From SZUA-448 sp045593785 (lineage in GTDB: Bacteria > Bacillota > Clostridia > Lachnospirales > Lachnospiraceae), in assembly GCA_045593785.1 (NCBI GenBank), contig JAZNXH010000162.1:1-41770 (forward strand): a stretch of 41,770 bases of DNA, written 5' to 3'. Shown here in pieces: positions 24,870 to 32,624 of this stretch. Numbering within the stretch: the stretch's first letter is position 1; every line of letters begins with the position of its first letter. Made by a program: the position numbers and the translations under genes. A model generated the notes under the pieces. It searched no databases and had not been told where the DNA came from. It saw only the letters and a program-made list of their open reading frames with translations.

Positions 24870-24898
24870 ATTCTAGCTTATTCTGCTGAGAAATGCAA
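24870..24898 (-). promoter_or_regulatory. Sigma-A promoter for glyA
   Basis: Reverse-strand TTGCAT (24893-24898), a 17-base spacer, then TAGAAT (24870-24875), giving an approximately 60-base leader. No terminator was seen between purD and glyA, so glyA may also be reached by read-through from the pur genes. Confidence 0.65.
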
Positions 24899-24908
24899 GT
24901 CCTTTCTA

Positions 24909-26186
24909 TCATTCCGCCATATCAATGGCTTTTCCGATGTCATTACGCATATATTTGTTGTCGAAATTCACCCATGCGGTTGCTTCATATGCTTTCGCAC
25001 GCGCTTCCTTCAGGGTTGCGCCGGTTGCGGTTACACCAAGAACACGACCACCGTTGGTCACCACATTGCCCTCGGCATCGAACTTCGAACCCGCATGATA
25101 GAGGAAATAATCCTTCTTACCGTCAAAATTCTCTTCACCGGTAATCTTGAATCCCTTCTCATACTTTTCCGGATATCCTTCGGATGCAAGGACTACGCAA
25201 ACAGCCGCATTGTCTTCGAACTGCAGATCAATCTGATCAAGCGTACCGTCGATACATGCTTCGAATACTTCTACGATATCATTCTTCATACGCGGAAGTA
25301 CTACCTGAGTCTCCGGATCACCAAAACGAGCATTGAACTCGAGTACGCGCGGTCCCTTCGGAGTCAGAATCAAGCCAAAGAAGATGATACCCTTGAACTC
25401 TCTTCCTTCTGCTGCCATCGCATCCACCGTTGCCTGATATACATACTTCTTACAGAACTCATCTACCTCTGCGGTATAGAACGGAGTCGGAGAGAATGTA
25501 CCCATACCACCGGTATTCAAACCCTCATCATTGTCTTTCGCACGCTTATGATCCTGTGCGGAAGTCATAATCTTTATCGTCTTACCATCTACGAAAGAAA
25601 GCACGGATACTTCACGTCCGGTCAGGAATTCTTCCACTACAATGCTGTTTCCGGCATTACCGAACTGCTTGTCCTCCATCAGAGTCTTAACGCCCTGCAG
25701 TGCCTCTTCGAGATTGTTACAGATCAATACGCCCTTACCAAGAGCCAATCCGTCAGCCTTCAACACGATCGGCATATCGGCTGTCTTCAGATATTCACAT
25801 GCTGCTTCTGCATTATCAAAAGTCTCATAAGCACCGGTGGGAATATTGTACTTCTTCATCAGGTTCTTGGAGAACACCTTGGAACCTTCTAAGATTGCTG
25901 CCTTTGCCTCCGGTCCGAATACGCGTAAACCTTTTGCCTTCAACACATCTACAATACCGCCTACCAACGGATCGTCCGGACCTACCACACAGAGGTCAAT
26001 GCCCTCTGTTGCAGCGTACTCTGCCATTTTATCAAATTCCATTACACCAATCGGAACGCACTCTGCAATCTTCGCGATACCGGCATTGCCCGGTGCGCAG
26101 TACAGCTTGCTCACGCGCTTACTCTCTGCAATCTTCTTACAAATGGCATGTTCACGGCCGCCACCGCCGATTACGAGAACTTTCAT
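24909..26186 (-). CDS. purD: Phosphoribosylamine-glycine ligase
   Basis: A 425-residue ATP-grasp enzyme that joins glycine to 5-phosphoribosylamine (step 2 of purine synthesis). Seen: N-terminal MKVLVIGGGGREHAI, PGNAGI, VVGPDDPLVGGIVD, the ATP-grasp part (VLKADGLALGKGV, then VVEEFLTGREVSVLSFVDG), NTGGMGTFSPTPF, and the metal site stretch LEFNARFGDPETQ. The start at 26186 gives the standard N-terminus; an in-frame ATG 36 bases upstream would add MEVCRCRKDKTN and is unlikely. It lies 69 bases after the purN stop and is the last pur gene of the block. Confidence 0.98.
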   Translation of the reverse strand: MKVLVIGGGGREHAICKKIAESKRVSKLYCAPGNAGIAKIAECVPIGVMEFDKMAEYAATEGIDLCVVGPDDPLVGGIVDVLKAKGLRVFGPEAKAAILEGSKVFSKNLMKKYNIPTGAYETFDNAEAACEYLKTADMPIVLKADGLALGKGVLICNNLEEALQGVKTLMEDKQFGNAGNSIVVEEFLTGREVSVLSFVDGKTIKIMTSAQDHKRAKDNDEGLNTGGMGTFSPTPFYTAEVDEFCKKYVYQATVDAMAAEGREFKGIIFFGLILTPKGPRVLEFNARFGDPETQVVLPRMKNDIVEVFEACIDGTLDQIDLQFEDNAAVCVVLASEGYPEKYEKGFKITGEENFDGKKDYFLYHAGSKFDAEGNVVTNGGRVLGVTATGATLKEARAKAYEATAWVNFDNKYMRNDIGKAIDMAE

Positions 26187-26255
26187 ATTCGTCTTGTCCT
26201 TCCGGCACCTGCAGACTTCCACAGGTACAAATTTATATATTCGTTATTACACTTC

Positions 26256-26882
26256 TTACTCAACACGAACAACATGTCCGTCTACAATCTTCAGCTTGCC
26301 GTTTGCAAAATCATTGATTGCTGCCGGCAGGATATCCCACTCTGCCTGTTCCATCACACGAAGCTGTAAACTCTCCGGGGTATCGTCCGGCTCTACATAC
26401 ACGGCTCTCTGGTTAATAATCGGACCGGTATCCGCGCCCTCGTCTACAAAATGCACCGTTGCACCGGTCACCTTGCAACCGCGTTCCAGCACTGCCTTAT
26501 GTACGCGCAGTCCGTAAAATCCCATACCGCAGAAAGACGGAATCAGGGACGGATGAATGTTAATAATGCGTCCCGCATACTCTTTCACCAACATCTCAGG
26601 CAGGATATACAGATATCCTGCAAGAATGACAAAGTCCGGTGCCAATGCATTGATTTTCTCAAGAAGTGCTGCATTGTACTCGTCTCTGCTTGCAAACTCC
26701 TTTGACGGAACTGCAACTGCAGGTATGCCGTGCTTTTCGGCACGGGTCAGCGCATAGGCATCCGCCTTGTTACTGATTACTCCAACAAGCTGTGTATTGG
26801 TAATTGTGCCATTCTCTATCTTATCAATGATTGCCTGTAGATTGGTACCGCCACCGGACACCAGAACCACTGCTTTTAGCAT
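26256..26882 (-). CDS. purN: Phosphoribosylglycinamide formyltransferase
   Basis: A 208-residue enzyme that formylates GAR with 10-formyl-THF (step 3 of purine synthesis). Seen: LVSGGGTNLQAIID at the N-terminus; the catalytic Asn and His in IINIHPSLIPSF; and the Asp in FVDEGADTGPII. The FCGMGFYGLRVHKAVLE stretch is the variant common in Clostridia. It overlaps the purM stop by 7 bases, so the two are translationally coupled. Confidence 0.98.
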   Translation of the reverse strand: MLKAVVLVSGGGTNLQAIIDKIENGTITNTQLVGVISNKADAYALTRAEKHGIPAVAVPSKEFASRDEYNAALLEKINALAPDFVILAGYLYILPEMLVKEYAGRIINIHPSLIPSFCGMGFYGLRVHKAVLERGCKVTGATVHFVDEGADTGPIINQRAVYVEPDDTPESLQLRVMEQAEWDILPAAINDFANGKLKIVDGHVVRVE

Positions 26883-27904
26883 AAGGTAATTCCTTTCTCG
26901 CCGGCCTTGATTTCACCGATAATGTACGCCTTCTCACCGGCTGCTTCGATTAACTTCACAGCCTTATCAGCGTCAGCTGCATCTACTACGGTCATCATAC
27001 CGATACCCATGTTATAGGTGTTGTACATCATCTGCTCCTGAATCATGCCGTCCTTCTGAAGCATCTCAAAGATCGGCGGAATCGGATAGCTGTTCTGCTT
27101 AATCCAAGCATGTGCACCTTCCGGAAGCATACGCGGAATGTTCTCGTAGAAACCGCCGCCGGTGATATGGCTGCATGCCTTTACGGTTACGCCGCCTTCC
27201 TTCAGACCTTTCAGCGCCTTCACATAGATTTTTGTCGGTGCAATCAAAGTGTTACCAAGCGTATCACCAAGACTCTCGTAGTAAGTTGCAAGAGCCTCTG
27301 CCTTCATGTTAAATACCTTACGAACCAGCGAGAAACCATTGCTATGTACACCGGAGGAAGCAATGCCGATTACCGCATCGCCTGCCTTTACATTCTCACC
27401 GGTAATCAGGTTCTTCTTATCTACAATACCAACTGCAAAACCTGCAAGGTCATACTCATCAATCGGATAGAAGCCCGGCATCTCTGCGGTCTCACCGCCG
27501 ATCAATGCACAACCGGACTGCTTACAGCCTTCTGCTACACCGCTTACGATGGTAGCGATACGCTCCGGCTCATTCTTACCACATGCAATATAGTCAAGGA
27601 AGAACAACGGCTCACCGCCTGCACATGCGATATCGTTTACACACATTGCTACACAGTCAATACCTACGGTATCATGCTTGTCCATGATAAATGCAAGTTT
27701 CAGCTTTGTACCAACACCGTCCGTACCGGATACGAGAGTCGGCTCTTCCATATTCTTAAATCCTGCAAGAGAAAATGCACCGGAAAAACCACCGATACCG
27801 CCGAGTACTTCACTGCGCATCGTTCCCTTGATATGCTTCTTCATCAGTTCTACTGCTTTGTAACCTGCCTCGATATCCACGCCGGCTTTCTTGTAATCCA
27901 TCAT
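26876..27904 (-). CDS. purM: Phosphoribosylformylglycinamidine cyclo-ligase
   Basis: A 342-residue AIR synthetase (step 5 of purine synthesis). Seen: MDYKKAGVDIEAGYKAVELMK, GTMRSEVLGGIGGFSGAF, SGTDGVGTKLKLA, the nucleotide-binding region GIDCVAMCVNDIACAGGEPLFFLDY, CALIGGETAEMPGFY, and HITGGGFYENIPRML. The normal start (ATG at 27904; a second ATG follows directly) lies behind GGAGG. It lies 33 bases after purE and overlaps purN. Confidence 0.98.
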   Translation of the reverse strand: MMDYKKAGVDIEAGYKAVELMKKHIKGTMRSEVLGGIGGFSGAFSLAGFKNMEEPTLVSGTDGVGTKLKLAFIMDKHDTVGIDCVAMCVNDIACAGGEPLFFLDYIACGKNEPERIATIVSGVAEGCKQSGCALIGGETAEMPGFYPIDEYDLAGFAVGIVDKKNLITGENVKAGDAVIGIASSGVHSNGFSLVRKVFNMKAEALATYYESLGDTLGNTLIAPTKIYVKALKGLKEGGVTVKACSHITGGGFYENIPRMLPEGAHAWIKQNSYPIPPIFEMLQKDGMIQEQMMYNTYNMGIGMMTVVDAADADKAVKLIEAAGEKAYIIGEIKAGEKGITLC

Positions 27905-27937
27905 GTTCTTATTCCTCCGTTATGTTAATATTCAAAA

Positions 27938-28438
27938 TTAGTATTCTTTATAACCAACTGTCTCAAGCTTTTCCTTCTTTGCCATAACGCCCGCCTTAAG
28001 CTCTGCCTTGTACGCTTTGAGCTTGGCAAGAATCTCCGGATCGGATGCAGCCAGAATCTTTGCTGCAAGGATACCTGCATTGGCACCACCGTCAATCGCT
28101 ACGGTTGCTACCGGAATACCGGACGGCATCTGTACGATGGAATAGAGCGAATCTACACCGCTCAGCGTCTTAGTATGAATCGGAACCCCGATAACCGGAA
28201 GGGTAAAGATTGCTGCTGCCATACCCGGAAGATGTGCTGCTCCGCCGGCACCTGCAATGATTACCTTGTAACCCTTATCCTCTGCGCTGTTCGCATACTC
28301 AAAGAACACATCTGGCATACGATGTGCCGAGATAATCGTCATCTCGTAATCAATACCGAATTTTTCGAGCATCTCTGCTGCTTTTCTCATTACAGGAAGA
28401 TCCGAATCGCTTCCCATCACGATACCTACTTTTGCCAT
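27938..28438 (-). CDS. purE: N5-carboxyaminoimidazole ribonucleotide mutase
   Basis: A 166-residue class I PurE. Seen: GIVMGSDSDLPVMRKAAEML with the SDSD motif; the AHRMPD loop (His/Arg active site); and AGAGGAAHLPGMAAAIFTLPVIGVP. It makes CAIR from N5-CAIR or AIR. It is the first gene of the pur block, 76 bases after the predicted transcription start region. purK, purC, purF, purL and purH are not in this window, so the pathway is completed elsewhere. Confidence 0.98.
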   Translation of the reverse strand: MAKVGIVMGSDSDLPVMRKAAEMLEKFGIDYEMTIISAHRMPDVFFEYANSAEDKGYKVIIAGAGGAAHLPGMAAAIFTLPVIGVPIHTKTLSGVDSLYSIVQMPSGIPVATVAIDGGANAGILAAKILAASDPEILAKLKAYKAELKAGVMAKKEKLETVGYKEY

Positions 28439-28518
28439 GTGTCGCCCTGCCTTTTCTTTGTATTTATCTTATGCTGCAAATCGCAGCTGTCTGTTCCGTG
28501 CATGATACCACAGGTCTC

Positions 28519-28547
28519 ATTATGCTTAATTCTGTCGCTTTTCGCAA
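28519..28547 (-). promoter_or_regulatory. Sigma-A promoter of the purE-purM-purN-purD operon
   Basis: Reverse-strand TTGCGA (28542-28547), a 17-base spacer, then CATAAT (28519-28524), with a leader of about 75 bases before purE. No guanine riboswitch is recognisable. The palindrome TGATACATCA at 28578-28587 lies about 30 bases upstream of the -35, in the same intergenic region. Confidence 0.65.
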
Positions 28548-28666
28548 GTAAAAAAACAGAAAAATATTATTTTCAGCTGATACATCAAAAAAACTACTTA
28601 TCTGCATCTGTTTTTATGCAATAATACAAGTCTCTTTTCCGGTTCAACCGTTGTCTATACAACAGA

Positions 28667-30763
28667 TTACAAATCTTCGTTCAGCTTTTCGGTACCCGCA
28701 AGCACGAACTTACCGTCACGGATAATCGGAATCTCAGTACCGTCTTCCTGCACTGCTGCAATCAGACCAACCTCATCATACGGAATCGTGATATCCGTAT
28801 GACAGTTATAATACGCCTTCTCCGGTTCCGTCTTGCGCAAGATAGAACACTCATTGTCTCTCGCAATAATTTCCTTACCATCCGGGTTGAATACGGCATG
28901 ATCTTCGCTACGGCTGTAACAGGTGTCGCCCACTGCAAAATGCGGTCCGGTCTTCTCTGCGATCAGGATCGGAAGCTTACTCTGGATATTGAATTTCTGT
29001 CCCATACGGTACGCCGTCGTATTCGTTCCGATCGCAAACTCTCCAAGCGGTAAGGTCGCCTGATTAAATAATACGTTCTCCTTCACGAAGCGCTTGTTCT
29101 CTTCTTCCGAATCGAAATTACTGCAGTTATAATCAGCAATCATACCATCCTTGAAACTCACGGTCAGATTCTTATATTCAAGTCCATTCAGATATACAGA
29201 GGATACATGAAGTACACCGTTGGTTCCCCTGAGCTTTGGCGAAGTAAATACTTCACCCACCGGGATATTCACATCTGCCGTACAATTCTCAAAACGGGTT
29301 TGCTTATCCGGTGCAGTTAAACTTGCAAGATTCACGGTCAGATCCGTCTTATTTTCTCCCATACCGCGGATGACGGCAGTCTCACCGGAATCCAGCACAT
29401 CAATGATAGCCTGCTGTATCTTCTTGTACTCTTCATTGTCAAGATTATTCACCTTCACTGTCTCTGCAAAAATTGCATCGAATTCTTCACCAATCGACGG
29501 AAGCGGATATGCAATAATGGTAAATGAAGTTTCTTCATCCTTGATATAGTTCATTGCCAGCATACCGGATTCATTGCGGTACGCATTCATCAGGTTCTCT
29601 TGCTGTGCGTCAAGTTTGCAGCATTCCGGTTTCGCTACCGGCTCAAAGTCCGGTTCACCAAAGGTCTCCACAACAGCAGGACCTGCATATGCTGCCATTT
29701 CTTCCTTTACCTTCTCCCAGGTATTCTTCTGGCAGTCAAGCTTATGCTCCTTAAACCGGTTGTCCATGAACAACGCACAGTCATAACGGTGGTCATAATC
29801 AAACTGCGGATTCGCCTGTGTTGCAGTATACCCCGGGCGTCTTCCGGGGAACTTTGTAATAACATCCTGCGGTGCACGGGATATCGTCACCTTCTTACCA
29901 ATCTTCTCAAAGTTCTTCACCGCACAACGCATCATGCGTTCAAACCCAATCGGATAACGCAAAAGTATCGTAGACTTGATGGACAGATCTGCTCCCATAG
30001 TAACAAAACCGCGGATATAGCCTTCCGTATAGGTATCTGCCATCGCCTGCACTTCTTCATCAGAGAATGTTGCAAGATACTCTGCAATCTTCTTCTCATT
30101 CTCTGTAATATATTCTCCGTAATAATACAGATATTTTGTATTGCTTAAGTCTGCATTCATGATAATGTCATAGGCAAAATCATAACTGCTGTCGTAGGCT
30201 TCCAACGCTCTTAATTCCAAGAAAATTTCACTGTAATCATGGGCGTAATAATACACTGCTTCTTCCATGCAACTGAGCAGGCTTTCCTTTGCTGCTTCGT
30301 CCGGCTCACCCGCACGGTACGCATCTTCATACAGATTGTATATCTCAACAAAAAGTTCTGCAGTTACCGTAATGTCAAAATATCTTTTCTCAAACACACG
30401 TACCATTGCGGCACGAAGTTCTGCATTCAAGAACGCCAGATACCGACCTTCTTTTTCACCGAAACACGTTACCGCATAGGCCGGATTCGCATAAGAGGTC
30501 TCATAATTTTCCGGCAGAATATCTTCATACAATTTCTGATTGTCACAAGCAAGCTCTGCTTCCGGCTTATTTCGATAGTTTCCTGCTTCTATTTCCTCTG
30601 CAATCGCAAAGACCTTCTGCAGAAAACCTGCCAGCTTGGTAAAATATCCAAGATACGGCTCCTTGATCGTATTCTCTGCAAGTAACAGCTCAATCCGTTC
30701 CCGGACAAGTTCTCTTCTCTCTGCCGTTGTCTCGTTATACTCTTCCAGTCTTAATTCCGACAT
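28667..30763 (-). CDS. M29 family metallo-aminopeptidase, enlarged
   Basis: A 698-residue protein starting MSELRLEEYNE at 30763 behind GGAGGAGAT. The C-terminal approximately 350 residues are a thermophilic-type M29 aminopeptidase: metal-ligand stretches PVGEVFTSPKLRG, LPLGEFAIGTNTTAYR, and HFAVGDTCYS with a downstream His; the family Glu/His/Asp ligands appear present, and HTDITIP ends the domain. The first approximately 350 residues are helical, rich in Glu and Tyr, and unassigned; single-domain M29 enzymes are about 370-410 residues, so this is about 300 longer. It is cytosolic (no signal peptide) and likely trims peptides. It overlaps nothing but starts 11 bases into the end of the upstream small membrane gene's spacer, so it is in one operon with it. 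No clear terminator was seen after it. Confidence 0.88.
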   Translation of the reverse strand: MSELRLEEYNETTAERRELVRERIELLLAENTIKEPYLGYFTKLAGFLQKVFAIAEEIEAGNYRNKPEAELACDNQKLYEDILPENYETSYANPAYAVTCFGEKEGRYLAFLNAELRAAMVRVFEKRYFDITVTAELFVEIYNLYEDAYRAGEPDEAAKESLLSCMEEAVYYYAHDYSEIFLELRALEAYDSSYDFAYDIIMNADLSNTKYLYYYGEYITENEKKIAEYLATFSDEEVQAMADTYTEGYIRGFVTMGADLSIKSTILLRYPIGFERMMRCAVKNFEKIGKKVTISRAPQDVITKFPGRRPGYTATQANPQFDYDHRYDCALFMDNRFKEHKLDCQKNTWEKVKEEMAAYAGPAVVETFGEPDFEPVAKPECCKLDAQQENLMNAYRNESGMLAMNYIKDEETSFTIIAYPLPSIGEEFDAIFAETVKVNNLDNEEYKKIQQAIIDVLDSGETAVIRGMGENKTDLTVNLASLTAPDKQTRFENCTADVNIPVGEVFTSPKLRGTNGVLHVSSVYLNGLEYKNLTVSFKDGMIADYNCSNFDSEEENKRFVKENVLFNQATLPLGEFAIGTNTTAYRMGQKFNIQSKLPILIAEKTGPHFAVGDTCYSRSEDHAVFNPDGKEIIARDNECSILRKTEPEKAYYNCHTDITIPYDEVGLIAAVQEDGTEIPIIRDGKFVLAGTEKLNEDL

Positions 30764-30773
30764 ATCTCCTCCA

Positions 30774-31091
30774 CTAAAAACCAATCACATACATGCACAA
30801 ATAAAATATCACCACAAAACCATTTAACAGCAACGCAGTAACCGGAAGCACCGAAAGCACATCTCTCTCATACAATGATTTCAGCGCCAGTACAAAGCCG
30901 GCTGCCGCAACTGCCATAATCAGAAGCGCAAGCACACCGGTCAAAATCCCCGTACTTCCCCCTGCGCCTGCCGTCACTGCAATCAGCGCCACGGTAGCAA
31001 GTACCATACAGATCGCAATCGTCAATGCAACAATTCCTTTTACGGATTGCTTCCTGCTTCTGAACTTAATGGTATTTCTTTCTGCTCTCAT
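30774..31091 (-). CDS. Small membrane protein, DUF6142-like
   Basis: A 105-residue protein with a basic N-terminus (MRAERNTIKFRSRKQ) and three hydrophobic segments (about residues 20-40, 47-68 and 80-103). From memory it resembles DUF6142 proteins found beside M29 aminopeptidases in Lachnospiraceae; this was not checked by search. AGAGG precedes the ATG at 31091. It stops 10 bases before the M29 start, so the two are almost certainly co-expressed. Function unknown. Confidence 0.8.
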   Translation of the reverse strand: MRAERNTIKFRSRKQSVKGIVALTIAICMVLATVALIAVTAGAGGSTGILTGVLALLIMAVAAAGFVLALKSLYERDVLSVLPVTALLLNGFVVIFYLCMYVIGF

Positions 31092-31118
31092 ACGTTCCTC
31101 TCACAACCACTCATAGGC

Positions 31119-31577
31119 TCACTCTTTGCGACGAAACACCAGATACACAAAGTATCCCAGAACTGCCCCGCAGGTATTCAAAAAGATATCATCCACATCA
31201 AAAATCCCGACATGATAAACCAGCTGAAGCAATTCGATTAATCCGCTAAACAATATGGCACTCAGTAAAATTCTTAAAAAACGGGCATTCTTTTGATTAA
31301 TAACAGGAAGAATAATGCCCAAAGGTAAAAACGCAAATACATTCCCCGCAAGATTGACCGCAACAGCCCGATAGCCTAACACATCCCGGTAAACAATAAA
31401 TCTTCGAATTTCTGCAAACAATACAAGATTATAACGGTATTCCGAAGAAGTCACCGTTCTCCCGTAATACTCGCTGAAAAAAAGAAAATAAGACAGGACA
31501 ATCAGGTATCCGATAAACAACATCCAGCTGACAATCACTTTTATGATGTTCTTTGCTTTCCCCTGTTTACCGCCCAT
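31119..31577 (-). CDS. VanZ family membrane protein
   Basis: A 152-residue membrane protein of the VanZ-like family. Seen: a first helix WMLFIGYLIVLSYFLFFSEY, the conserved NLVLF-like start of the domain, NLAGNVFAFLPLGIILPVI, LSGLIELLQLVYHVGIFDVDDIFLNTCGAVLGY. The SGLIELLQ and DVDDIFLNT patterns are the VanZ signature. Some family members confer glycopeptide tolerance, but most have no known role. It is the first gene of a three-gene operon with the small membrane protein (27 bases after) and the M29 aminopeptidase. A promoter lies at 31646-31674. Confidence 0.93.
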   Translation of the reverse strand: MGGKQGKAKNIIKVIVSWMLFIGYLIVLSYFLFFSEYYGRTVTSSEYRYNLVLFAEIRRFIVYRDVLGYRAVAVNLAGNVFAFLPLGIILPVINQKNARFLRILLSAILFSGLIELLQLVYHVGIFDVDDIFLNTCGAVLGYFVYLVFRRKE

Positions 31578-31645
31578 TCGTTCTGTCTGCTCCTGTATTT
31601 GTTCATTCCGCTGCGACCAAATTTTTCTAGCCGGTCAATGCTTGC

Positions 31646-31674
31646 ATTATACACTAATATATGCACGAAAACAA
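31646..31674 (-). promoter_or_regulatory. Promoter of the VanZ - small membrane protein - M29 operon
   Basis: Reverse-strand TTGTTT (31669-31674), a 17-base spacer, then a perfect TATAAT (31646-31651), about 65 bases before the VanZ start. The divergent YihY gene starts 100 bases to the other side; its own promoter is not clear. Confidence 0.65.
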
Positions 31675-31745
31675 GTAGCAATCCGGTACAGTTTCTGATA
31701 AACTGATTGTGTAACATTGACTTCGTACCTTGCATAGGAGATATT

Positions 31746-32624
31746 ATGTTCCAAACCATCCTCCGCCTCATTAAGGCATTTACAAAAAAGATAAACAATG
31801 ACGGCATCAGTGCACTCTCCGCTCATGCAGCATTTTTTGTTTTGATTTCTTTCTTTCCGTTTGTAATGTTTTTGCTCACCCTGCTCAGTTATTTTCCGAA
31901 TTTTTCAGAAATACTTCCGTCTGTCGATATTTCTTTTCTCCCGGGAGCAGTTTCTTCCATGATTGTCAGGGCGTTCACAGAACTCTCCGACCGTGCCAAC
32001 GGCACCATTCTTTCTGTTACCGTTATCCTCGCAATCTGGTCCGCCTCCCGCGGCATCCTCTCTATTATGCGAGGGCTGAACTCGATCCACAACATCCGCG
32101 AAACCCGAAATTACATCGTTACCCGCATCATGGCAACCGGATATACCATTGTCTTTGCAATGCTGTTGCTTGTTATGATTCTTATCTTCGTTTTCGGCAA
32201 CCAGCTGACCCTCTGGCTCGTTGAGCGTTTCCCTGCTCTTGGTGATTTTGCCCTACTCATCATCAGTTTCCGCACTGCAGTCGGAATTTGTGTATTAATT
32301 CTCTTTTTCCTGTTGATCTTCCTCTCTCTTCCGAACCGGAAAACTACGTTTTGGCATGAGCTTCCCGGTGCGATTCTCACTGCAACCGGCTGGGTCGGAT
32401 TTTCTTTTTTGTTCTCCTTCTATGTGAACAACTTCAGTAATTACACTGCCATCTACGGCAGTCTGACCGCCATCGTCCTCTGCATGCTCTGGCTCTACGC
32501 CTGTATGTATATTCTGTTTCTTGGTGCCGAAATCAATTCCATCCTCGGCAACCCTTCCGTGCGTAAGGCCGCTCTGAATCTGTTGCACAAGCAGCCTGCT
32601 TCCAATGACGAATCTAATAAATAA
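31746..32624 (+). CDS. YihY/virulence factor BrkB family membrane protein
   Basis: A 292-residue membrane protein starting MFQTILRLIKAF at 31746 behind AGGAGATATT; an ATG 39 bases earlier is less likely. Seen: the family N-terminus ISALSAHAAFFVLISFFPFVMFLLTLLSYF, then the SRGILSIMRGLNSIHN motif, four more hydrophobic stretches, and the C-terminal YGSLTAIVLCMLWLYACMYILFLGAEIN, a family hallmark. About six membrane helices in all. The molecular role of the family is not settled. It is the only plus-strand gene in the window. Its last 11 bases overlap the end of the convergent SpoIID-family gene. Confidence 0.95.
   Translation: MFQTILRLIKAFTKKINNDGISALSAHAAFFVLISFFPFVMFLLTLLSYFPNFSEILPSVDISFLPGAVSSMIVRAFTELSDRANGTILSVTVILAIWSASRGILSIMRGLNSIHNIRETRNYIVTRIMATGYTIVFAMLLLVMILIFVFGNQLTLWLVERFPALGDFALLIISFRTAVGICVLILFFLLIFLSLPNRKTTFWHELPGAILTATGWVGFSFLFSFYVNNFSNYTAIYGSLTAIVLCMLWLYACMYILFLGAEINSILGNPSVRKAALNLLHKQPASNDESNK

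Noticed and set aside
27110..27928. A 272-codon open frame on the plus strand antisense to purM, and similar long antisense frames over purD (25095-25892), glyA (24007-24795) and kdgK (462-1127)
   Set aside because: They lie opposite clear conserved genes, have no ribosome binding sites, and their translations are Cys/His/Leu-rich without motifs, as expected for shadows of codon bias.
28440..28666. Guanine or other purine riboswitch before purE
   Set aside because: The region between purE and the M29 gene has no purine-aptamer core (no matching P1-P3 stems and loops); a plain promoter and short leader explain it.
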